In this document: one piece after another, positions 1-6,264 of the stretch
How positions within the stretch are numbered: the stretch's first letter is position 1
Layout of the letters: every line of letters starts with the position of its first letter
DNA from: CAYLLT01 sp964591605
Lineage (GTDB): Bacteria > Planctomycetota > Phycisphaerae > UBA1845 > PWPN01
Direction: 5' to 3'
Length of the DNA stretch: 24,980 nucleotides
Assembly (NCBI GenBank): GCA_964591605.1
Contig: CAZQEN010000072.1
Location: forward strand, 1-24,980
Notes under the pieces: generated by a model
Told to the model about the DNA's origin: nothing
Database searches by the model: none
The model's input: the letters and a program-made list of their open reading frames with translations, nothing else
Position numbers and translations under genes: made by a program

Positions 1-369
1 CGTGTACGTGCGGACATAATCGCGGACGGGGCCGCCCCACAGCTTGTGACAGGGCACGCCGAGGGATTTGCCCAGAATGTCCCAGAGGGCGATGTCGATG
101 CCGCTCATGGCGGTGCAGCGGACGATCCCCTGCGAGTGCCAGAAATGCTGGCGATACATCATCTGCCAGAGGTGTTCGACGCGGGTGGGGTCCTGGCCGA
201 TGAGCAGCGGGGCGAGATCCTCGACGGCGCCGACGACGCTGCGGGTGTGCCATTCCAGTGTCGCTTCACCCCAGCCCCAGAGGCCGGGCTGGTCGGTGAG
301 AACTTTGACGAAGATCCAGTTGCGCATCCGGGCGTTGCAGACATGCGTTTCGATCGCGGTGATTTTCAT
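1..369 (-). CDS. Enolase-superfamily (mandelate racemase / galactonate dehydratase-like) enzyme, N-terminal 123 residues only
   Basis: This is the N-terminal capping domain of a mandelate racemase/muconate lactonizing enzyme family protein. The family abstracts a proton alpha to a carboxylate, usually to dehydrate or epimerise a sugar acid. The visible part starts MKITAIETHVCNARMRNW and has the family's WGWGEAT segment. It then has an ALWDILGKSLGVP helix followed by LWGGPVRDY, which closes the capping domain and leads into the barrel. The metal-binding and catalytic barrel residues lie beyond base 1, so the exact substrate cannot be read. The ATG at 369 is preceded by a GAGGAA ribosome site (375-380) at 5 nt spacing. 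Sugar-acid dehydration fits the sugar importer and secreted propeller protein nearby, but that link is inference. The gene is divergent from the plus-strand gene at 602. Confidence 0.85.
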   Translation of the reverse strand, partial: MKITAIETHVCNARMRNWIFVKVLTDQPGLWGWGEATLEWHTRSVVGAVEDLAPLLIGQDPTRVEHLWQMMYRQHFWHSQGIVRCTAMSGIDIALWDILGKSLGVPCHKLWGGPVRDYVRTYT

Positions 370-601
370 GACGGTTCCTCGACTCCTGGGGCTACTGATC
401 CCGGGCGCGCAAGCGGCCGGGCGCACTCACGTTAGAAAGAGGGACGGCAAAACGCAAAGCCACCGGAAAGCGAAGAAAGACTCAGATTAGAGGCTTCCCA
501 TCCGGCCGGGGCACGATATAATGCGAATCAGTCGTGGGAGCCGATCGGCGGGGCGTCTGTGCGACCGATCGCAAGTCGTTTCATCCACTTGAGATGCGTC
601 A
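370..601. other. Divergent intergenic region, 232 bp
   Basis: This space separates two divergent genes and must hold the start signals of both. On the minus side a GAGGAA ribosome site is visible at 375-380. On the plus side a TATAAT lies at 517-522. The rest shows no open frame with gene-like features and no clear repeat. Confidence 0.6.
495..522 (+). promoter_or_regulatory. Candidate sigma70-type promoter for the secreted propeller protein
   Basis: A perfect TATAAT (517-522) lies 16 nt after TTCCCA (495-500), which matches the -35 consensus TTGACA at four of six positions. Transcription would begin near 529 and give a leader of about 70 nt before the ATG at 602. An AT-rich hexamer stands out in this GC-rich DNA, but the assignment is by pattern only. 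Confidence 0.4.
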
Positions 602-2317
602 ATGTCTGGATGGCAGTCGCAGACCTGGTGTTTTGTCGGCGGACTCCTCCTGGCGGGCCAGGCGGCGGGCTGGGAATCTCCGTTGGAGATTTCCGGACCT
701 TCGGACAGCGAGCGCTCGACCCCGCGGATCACGCGGGGGGACAACGGCCGGCTGCTCGTGGTCTATCTCGACAAGGTGGCGGGGGCATGGCGGGTGTATT
801 TCCGGGAAAAGTCCAGCCTTGGAACGTGGGACGCCCAGGTGCTGCAGCTCAGCCCGCCGGGGCAGTTCTCCGTCCGTCCGGACGTGGTGGAGGACTCGCT
901 GCACCGGCCGCACGTGGTGTTTGCGGCGGAGCGGTCGTCGGCGTACGACCTTTACCACACGTATCGCGATGGGCCCGACTGGGTGGGCGGCTTCCTGACG
1001 GAAACCGGCGAGTTCGAAGATGAGCCGCGCCTGGCCAACGACCTGCTGGGGCGGATTCACCTGGTCTACACGCGCGGGGTGGTCGAGAGCAGCACGGGTG
1101 ACGTGCTTTACCGCGTGTGGACGCCGCCGTGCGATCCGCAGCCTTGCGGTGGCTGGTCGGGAGAGGTTCCGCTCGGACAGGTGAGCAACGCGTACTATCA
1201 CCGGCCGGACATCGTGGTGGATGCGCTGGGCAACATCCACGTGGTGTGGATCTCGCAGTCGGGCGGATCGTACAAGGTTCGGTACCGGCGCAGGACGAGC
1301 GGGATCTGGGGGGCGACGATCGACATCGGTTCGGGGGCGAGTTCGGGGCATTTCTTCAACTATCCGCGCATCGCCACGGCCAGCTTGACCCAAATTGCCG
1401 TGGTCTGGCATGACGATGCGTCGGGCGGCGGGTCGAACATTCTCTGGAACCACTCGCTTAACGGTGGATCGAGTTGGGCCTTCGCGCCCAGCGGCTCTGA
1501 TCAGGGGCAGGTGCTGCATGCCGGGCACTATCCGCAGCTCGAGTCGGGTCTGCCGGGCACCGGCACCGTGCATCTGATCACGAATCAGGAACCGGGCCAG
1601 ACGCGGCTGCTCTACCGCCAGTGGGCGGGCGGGGCGACCTGGACCGCCCCGGACGAAATCTATGCGAGTTCCGACTGGAAGGGCTGGCCGGACATTGCGG
1701 AGGATACCAACGGCGTCTACCACGCGGTGTGGGACGAGCCGTACGGGGCGGAGACCTGGCAGCACTTCATCGCCTATTCCAGCTCCGCGCCGGATACGAC
1801 GCCTCCGGGCCCGGTGACCGGCTTCACGGCGGCGGCGTTCCACAATTCCGTGCGGCTTACCTGGACGAATCCGATGGATCCCGATTTCCAGAAGACCCGG
1901 ATCTGCTGGAGCATCGTGAACTATCCCGCCGATCCGGAGACGTGCGAGAATCCGCCCATCGACCGGCCCGACGTGCCGGGGTCAGCGGACACGGTGGATC
2001 ACGGAGATGCGGAACACCCGCTGCTCAATGGCACGACCTACTACTACTCGGCTTTTGCATACGACACGGGCAACCTCCACTCGGTCGGCGCGACGGCCCA
2101 GGCGACGCCGTTCATCCCCATGGACGACGACCGCGACGTGGACGTGGACCAGAGCGATTTCGGCAAGATGCAGACCTGCCTGGGCAACCCGATCCCTCCC
2201 GGCTGCAACTGGGCGGATTTCAACCTCGACAACGCGGTGAACGCCACGGACATGGGATCGTTCATCGATTGCTGGAGCGGGCCGGGCCTGCCCTACGTTC
2301 CCACCTGTGCGGATTGA
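602..2317 (+). CDS. Secreted seven-bladed beta-propeller protein with FN3-like domain and C-terminal dockerin-like domain
   Basis: A 571-residue exported protein of unknown substrate. Residues 1-22 form a signal peptide with a hydrophobic core (FVGGLLLAGQAAG). From about residue 38 to 385 one motif of the form xPxIxxDxxGxxHxVW recurs seven times, for example RPDIVVDALGNIHVVW and WPDIAEDTNGVYHAVW. This suggests a seven-blade sialidase/BNR-like propeller. Around 396 a TTPPGPVTGFTA segment opens a fibronectin type III-like domain. From 507 a DDDRDVDVDQSDFG loop and a second DFNLDNAVNATDMG loop form the paired EF-hand signature of a type I dockerin-like domain, ending in a Cys-rich tail. Dockerin-like tails are frequent in planctomycetes and need not imply a cellulosome. 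No catalytic residues are assigned. It converges on the permease gene with only 9 bp between stops. Role in binding or cutting polysaccharide is inference. Confidence 0.8.
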   Translation: MSGWQSQTWCFVGGLLLAGQAAGWESPLEISGPSDSERSTPRITRGDNGRLLVVYLDKVAGAWRVYFREKSSLGTWDAQVLQLSPPGQFSVRPDVVEDSLHRPHVVFAAERSSAYDLYHTYRDGPDWVGGFLTETGEFEDEPRLANDLLGRIHLVYTRGVVESSTGDVLYRVWTPPCDPQPCGGWSGEVPLGQVSNAYYHRPDIVVDALGNIHVVWISQSGGSYKVRYRRRTSGIWGATIDIGSGASSGHFFNYPRIATASLTQIAVVWHDDASGGGSNILWNHSLNGGSSWAFAPSGSDQGQVLHAGHYPQLESGLPGTGTVHLITNQEPGQTRLLYRQWAGGATWTAPDEIYASSDWKGWPDIAEDTNGVYHAVWDEPYGAETWQHFIAYSSSAPDTTPPGPVTGFTAAAFHNSVRLTWTNPMDPDFQKTRICWSIVNYPADPETCENPPIDRPDVPGSADTVDHGDAEHPLLNGTTYYYSAFAYDTGNLHSVGATAQATPFIPMDDDRDVDVDQSDFGKMQTCLGNPIPPGCNWADFNLDNAVNATDMGSFIDCWSGPGLPYVPTCAD

Positions 2318-2326
2318 ATCACCTGT

Positions 2327-3535
2327 CTATCGCATGCCGGTCGTGCTGATGCCGCGCAGGAAGGTCCTCTGTGTAAAGAAAAAGAGCAGGATGATGGGCA
2401 GGCAGATGAGCGTGCTGGCAGCCATAAGGCTGGTCCAGTCGGCCCCGCCGTGCTGGCTCTGGTAGGTCTGCAGGCCGAGGGAGAGGGTGAAGGTCTCACG
2501 CCGGGTCAGGAAGAGCAGCGGACCCATGAAGTCGTTCCAGGCGTACAGGAAGTGAAACAGGGCGACCACGGCGAGTCCCGGCTTGCTGAGCGGGAGGATG
2601 ATCCGCCAGAGGATGCCGAGCTCACTGGCCCCATCCAGGCGGGCGGCCTCGGAGAGTTCTCTCGGGATGGTGAGGAAGAACTGGCGGAGCAGGAAGATGT
2701 TGAAGCCGCTGCCGAAGAAGGCCGGCACCCAGAGTGGCAGAAGGGTGCCGATCCAGCCGAAGGATTTGAACAGGCTGTAGAGCGGCACCATCAGGACGGG
2801 GAAGGGGACCATCATCGTGGCGAGGGTGATGGCAAAGAGCACGCCGCGTCCACGCCAGGGGATCTTGGCCAGGCTGTAAGCGGCGAGCGAGCAGCTCGCG
2901 AGGGTGCCAACGACGCCGAGGGCGGAGACGATGAGCGTGTTGCGCAGATAGATCCAGAAGATCGGGATCGTGCGCATCCCGAAAAGCGGCACCCACACCT
3001 CAATCATGCCCATCTTGCGGATGGCATCGGGATAGTTGGACCAGAAGAGGCGGGGATGGGCCTCGATCTTGTCGGGTGGGAGCACGTCCCAGTTGAGGGG
3101 GACATCGTCCACAGGGGCGGGGCGGCGCTGGGTGATGCGGAACCAGCCGGCTTCGGCCCTCCGCAGGACGGTGGCGGCGGTCCAGTGGGTCGCACCGGCA
3201 ACCTCAACGCGAATCCGCCCGCGGCCGGGGTCAGTGTCACTGGGGGTGAAATCCTCCGGAGCGACGACCTGCTGGGTGCGGGCCTGGGGGCCCTCTTCGA
3301 GGCGGACGACCAGCATGGGGGTGGTCAGCTCCGCGCCGCGCACGACCGGCTGCCACCGGCCGTTAAGCTCCGCGCGATAGTCATAGGGGATCCAGTGCGG
3401 CGGGGTGGTGTTGCTCTGCTCAAGCGGCTTGAGGGAGGTTCCGATCATCCAGAACAGAGGGAATGCGAACGCTAAGCTGCCCACAAGAAGCAGCGAGTAA
3501 GCCAGGAACCGTCCCAGTCGCGTCCGTGGCTGCAA
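2327..3535 (-). CDS. Carbohydrate ABC transporter permease, MalG type, with a roughly 110-residue periplasmic insertion
   Basis: Inner-membrane permease of a sugar importer (binding-protein-dependent transport family, MalG/CUT1 side). The EAA loop that docks the ATPase is clear: ELSEAARLDGASELG followed by ILPLSKPGL. About six membrane segments are visible, the first at residues 10-36 and the second from about 192. The protein is 402 residues against about 270-290 for the family. The excess lies between TM1 and TM2, from HWIP (47-50) to WSNYPDA (165-171), which normally sit close together. The insert reads like a small beta-rich soluble domain. The start is TTG at 3535, directly after an in-frame TGA, and is supported by a GGAGGT ribosome site at 3542-3547. 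It is the last gene of the operon, separated from the MalF-type gene by a 156-bp gap filled with a heptad hairpin. No ATPase lies nearby, so a shared one is likely. Confidence 0.9.
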   Translation of the reverse strand: MQPRTRLGRFLAYSLLLVGSLAFAFPLFWMIGTSLKPLEQSNTTPPHWIPYDYRAELNGRWQPVVRGAELTTPMLVVRLEEGPQARTQQVVAPEDFTPSDTDPGRGRIRVEVAGATHWTAATVLRRAEAGWFRITQRRPAPVDDVPLNWDVLPPDKIEAHPRLFWSNYPDAIRKMGMIEVWVPLFGMRTIPIFWIYLRNTLIVSALGVVGTLASCSLAAYSLAKIPWRGRGVLFAITLATMMVPFPVLMVPLYSLFKSFGWIGTLLPLWVPAFFGSGFNIFLLRQFFLTIPRELSEAARLDGASELGILWRIILPLSKPGLAVVALFHFLYAWNDFMGPLLFLTRRETFTLSLGLQTYQSQHGGADWTSLMAASTLICLPIILLFFFTQRTFLRGISTTGMR

Positions 3536-3541
3536 TCAAGA

Positions 3542-3547
3542 ACCTCC
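3542..3547 (-). promoter_or_regulatory. Ribosome binding site fixing the TTG start of the MalG-type permease
   Basis: Read on the minus strand this is GGAGGT, 6 nt before TTG at 3535. The codon just upstream of that TTG is TGA in the same frame, so translation cannot begin earlier. Confidence 0.7.
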
Positions 3548-3550
3548 AGA

Positions 3551-3687
3551 GTGAGACGTGAGACGTGTGACGTGAGATGTAGTGCAAGTCGAAAGTCGGA
3601 AGTCGAAAGTCGAAAGCGAAGGCATTCGGCTCCGTCTGTTTCGACTTTCGACTTTCGACGTTTCGACTTTCGACATGCTCATCTCAC
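3551..3687. repeat. Heptad-word hairpin element A, between the two permease genes
   Basis: The left arm consists of consecutive 7-nt words in unbroken register from 3551 to 3620: GTGAGAC (3551, 3558), GTGTGAC (3565), GTGAGAT (3572), GTAGTGC (3579), AAGTCGA (3586, 3600, 3607), AAGTCGG (3593) and AAGCGAA (3614). The right arm has the reverse-complement word TTTCGAC five times (3639, 3646, 3653, 3661, 3668). An outer 8-bp stem pairs GTGAGATG (3572-3579) with CATCTCAC (3680-3687). The element fills almost the whole gap between stop 3692 and start 3535 and ends just before the ribosome site of the downstream gene. Confidence 0.85.
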
Positions 3688-3691
3688 ATTC

Positions 3692-4654
3692 TCAGTCAGA
3701 GTACGTGACCCGCCGTGACGCGATGCGATGGGCGGCCAGAGTCAGGATCACGATGACGATGAACAGGACCCAGGCCATGGCGCTGGCATATCCCATGCGC
3801 AGCCATTCGAAGGCCTGTGCCCAGAGATAGAGCGTATAGAACAGCGTGGATCGGGCGGGTGCGCCCATGGTGCCGCCGCTGGGGCCGCCGCCGATGATGT
3901 ACGCGGGGGTGAAGATCTGCAGGATGCCGATGAGCCCGACGATGAGCGTGAAGTAGAGGACGGGGGAGAGGCAGGGCAGGGTGACGTGAATGAGTTTGCG
4001 CCACCAGCCGGCGCCGTCGAGCTCAGCCGCTTCATACAGCTCGCCGGGCACGTCCTGCAGGCCGGCGAGGTACACGATCATGGTGCTGCCCACCGCCCAG
4101 AGGGCCATGAGGGCCAGGGCAGGCTTCGACCATGCGGGATCATTGAGCCAGGCGGGCGGGACCCAGCGCACGCGCGTGGGAGAGCCGACCAGCTCGAGCA
4201 GGCGGTTAGTGAGCGAGCCGAGCACGTCGAGCACGCCCGAGAGGCCGTAGTTGAGAATGCCGTATTCGCCGTTGAACACCCAGAGCCACAGCATCGTGGC
4301 CGCGACGGCCGGGATCAGGCAGGGGAGGTAGAAGACCGTCCGGAAGAAGCCGATGCCCCGCACCCCCGTGTTGAGCAACAGGGCGAGGGCGAGGCCCACC
4401 AGCATGGTGCCGGGCAGGGCGATCGCGCCGTAGACGAGCGTGTTGCCGAGAGATTGGTAGATGAGCGGATCGGTCGCGAGATCGGTGTAATTCTGGGCGC
4501 CCACCCAGACGGGGGGCTGAAGCGTTGAGTAGTCGCAGAAAGAGACGTAGAGGGCAAACAGCAGAGGATAGGCCAGAAACACGCCCAGGCCGACGAGCCA
4601 GGGCAGCGCGAAGAGGAGCCCGTTGCGCAGATGCCGGCGTTCGTGCGGGCTCAT
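3692..4654 (-). CDS. Carbohydrate ABC transporter permease, MalF type
   Basis: A 320-residue inner-membrane permease, the MalF-side partner of the CUT1-type importer. It starts MSPHERRHLRNGLLF and has an N-terminal membrane anchor (FALPWLVGLGVFLAYPLLFALYVSF). About five more hydrophobic spans follow, with the EAA loop ELYEAAELDGAGWWRK and then LPCLSPVL. Length is normal for the family. The start is the ATG at 4654, which overlaps the stop of the binding-protein gene as ATGA (4 nt), a typical sign of translational coupling. The open frame continues upstream of this ATG to 5128, but that extension lies inside the binding-protein gene and has no family similarity. The gene is followed by the element A hairpin, which could alter the ratio of the two permeases; that effect is inference. 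Confidence 0.93.
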   Translation of the reverse strand: MSPHERRHLRNGLLFALPWLVGLGVFLAYPLLFALYVSFCDYSTLQPPVWVGAQNYTDLATDPLIYQSLGNTLVYGAIALPGTMLVGLALALLLNTGVRGIGFFRTVFYLPCLIPAVAATMLWLWVFNGEYGILNYGLSGVLDVLGSLTNRLLELVGSPTRVRWVPPAWLNDPAWSKPALALMALWAVGSTMIVYLAGLQDVPGELYEAAELDGAGWWRKLIHVTLPCLSPVLYFTLIVGLIGILQIFTPAYIIGGGPSGGTMGAPARSTLFYTLYLWAQAFEWLRMGYASAMAWVLFIVIVILTLAAHRIASRRVTYSD

Positions 4655-6015
4655 GAGCGCAGCTCCATGGTAACGGCATGCCGTGCGATGGACTCCTGGT
4701 GGCGCTGCCAGGCGAGTTCGATGCGTTTCTGGACGTCGTCGAGCACCTCGCGGGCGGTGTACGGCCGGCGGGTCTTGGGGTTGATCTCCAGGAGGCGGAG
4801 CCGCTCGGCGGCCGTGCGCAGCTCGGCCTCGTAGCGGACCCAGATGCCCATCTGCGGCAGATGAATCACATTCGGACTGCGGGACATATCGACGAACAAC
4901 TGGATGAACGGATGGGGGTGGTTGGCGATGAATCCATCGCTGATCCGGGCGAGCGGGGAGTTTTTGCGCTGGCCGAGGTTGAGCAGTTCCATGGCCGGCT
5001 GCGAGCTGACGAACTTGATGAACTGCCAGGCGGCCTCCTGACGCTCGCGGCTCAGGCCGGCGGGCATCACGAGCACGTCCATGTCGGCGATGCTGAAGTT
5101 CTCGGGTCCGTTGGGCGTTTTCGGCCACGGTGCGGCGCCGTACTCCATGCCGGGGGCGTACTGGGTGATGTAATTGTGGAGCCAGACGCCGTGGAAGCCC
5201 ATGGCGACCTTGCCGGCAAAGAACGCGTTCTGCGGCGAGGCGAAGGTGCCGAAACCGCTCATGAAGCGTTTGACCCGCCCGGCGCCGTACTCACGGGCGT
5301 AGCTCTGGAGCCAGTCGAAGGCCTCGACGTTCCGGGGATCGTTGGCCGTGACGCGCCGGCCGTCGAAGAGCTGCCCGCCGAACCACGGGCCCAGGCCCCA
5401 GACGTACCAGTCGGGTTCCCAGGGTAGAAAACCCATCTGCACGATGTTGCCCTCGGCGTCGAACCGGGTGAGGTGTCGGGCCATGTCGTCGAGTTCGCTG
5501 AGGGTGCGCGGGGGGCGTTCGGGGTCGAGACCGGCGGCGCGGAAGAGGGCCTTGTTCCAGTAGAGGGCCATCGTGGTGGGTGTGGTCGGGACGGCATAGA
5601 CCTTCCCGCGGACGGTGCACAGGTCGATGTAGACAGGGATCCAGTGGTCCTCGGTGAGGCCGTCGCGGGCCATGAAGTCGTCGAGGGGGGCGAGGGCCTG
5701 GTGATCCGCGTGGGAGGCGACCTGGGGGGCCCACATGCCGACGATGTCGGGCGGGTTGCCGCCGGCCGTCGCCAGAAGGGTCTTGCGGTCGACGGGTCCG
5801 AACGCCTCCATGTGGACGACGATGCGGTCCTGCGAGGCGTTGAAGGCGTCGACGACGCGCTGCATCGCCTGGCCCTCGAAACGAACCCACTTCTCCCAGT
5901 ACTGCAGGTGGACCCTGCCGTCATCCGGGGCCTGACGGATGCAGGAGGCGCAGGGAATACACGCGAGCGCGATCAGCAGGATCATGGGGGACAGGATGGG
6001 ACTCCGCTGGCGCAT
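4651..6015 (-). CDS. Extracellular carbohydrate-binding lipoprotein of an ABC importer
   Basis: A 454-residue family 1 solute-binding protein that would capture a sugar in the periplasm and pass it to the two permeases downstream. The N-terminus has a signal segment (MILLIALACIPCASC). Cys19 or Cys25 is the probable lipid-modified residue; neither gives a perfect lipobox. Family features follow: LQYWEKW near 40, NPPDIVGMWAPQV near 88, YAVPTTPTTMALYWNKALFR in the hinge region, and a late PMELLNLGQ-like segment. The gene opens the operon and overlaps the MalF-type gene by 4 nt. The start at 6015 gives the longest signal peptide, but no strong ribosome site is visible; an ATG at 5985 is an alternative. 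The ligand cannot be told from sequence. It is divergent from gatB across the element B region. Confidence 0.92.
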   Translation of the reverse strand: MRQRSPILSPMILLIALACIPCASCIRQAPDDGRVHLQYWEKWVRFEGQAMQRVVDAFNASQDRIVVHMEAFGPVDRKTLLATAGGNPPDIVGMWAPQVASHADHQALAPLDDFMARDGLTEDHWIPVYIDLCTVRGKVYAVPTTPTTMALYWNKALFRAAGLDPERPPRTLSELDDMARHLTRFDAEGNIVQMGFLPWEPDWYVWGLGPWFGGQLFDGRRVTANDPRNVEAFDWLQSYAREYGAGRVKRFMSGFGTFASPQNAFFAGKVAMGFHGVWLHNYITQYAPGMEYGAAPWPKTPNGPENFSIADMDVLVMPAGLSRERQEAAWQFIKFVSSQPAMELLNLGQRKNSPLARISDGFIANHPHPFIQLFVDMSRSPNVIHLPQMGIWVRYEAELRTAAERLRLLEINPKTRRPYTAREVLDDVQKRIELAWQRHQESIARHAVTMELRS

Positions 6016-6069
6016 GTGACTACTGTCTACCGGGAGGCCATGAGTTTCAAGGGGGAGGCCGCGGCGTTT

Positions 6070-6233
6070 GGTCCGTGGTCCGTTGTCCGTGGTCCGTTGT
6101 CGGTCCGGTGGTCCCTTTGTCCGTTATCGGGCGGGGGGCGAGGATTCCAGCTCCTCGCGCGTGTCAGAACCAACGGACCAACGGACAAGGGACCCAACCA
6201 CGGACAACTGACAATGGACAAATCCCAATGGAA
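6070..6233. repeat. Heptad-word hairpin element B, between divergent binding-protein and gatB genes
   Basis: On the left, 7-nt words run in register from 6070 to 6104: GGTCCGT (6070, 6077, 6091), TGTCCGT (6084) and TGTCGGT (6098). Further looser copies reach about 6130. On the right, complementary words appear: AACGGAC (6172, 6180), CACGGAC (6199), AACTGAC (6206), AATGGAC (6213), AAATCCC (6220) and AATGGAA (6227). The last five are in perfect 7-nt register; the first two are 8 nt apart. The arms flank a GC-rich centre at about 6131-6165. The word differs from those in elements A and C but the architecture is the same. Confidence 0.8.
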
Positions 6234-6264
6234 CCTGCGCACGTTTTTGGGTAAAACCTCCGAC

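Noticed and set aside
599..1843. Long minus-strand open frame (414 codons) opposite the propeller gene
   Set aside because: Arg/Pro-rich shadow text with no motif; the plus strand gives a clear signal peptide, blades and dockerin tail.
4655..5128. N-terminal extension of the MalF-type permease
   Set aside because: The extension lies within the binding-protein gene in another frame; the ATGA overlap at 4651-4654 gives a natural start and a normal protein length.
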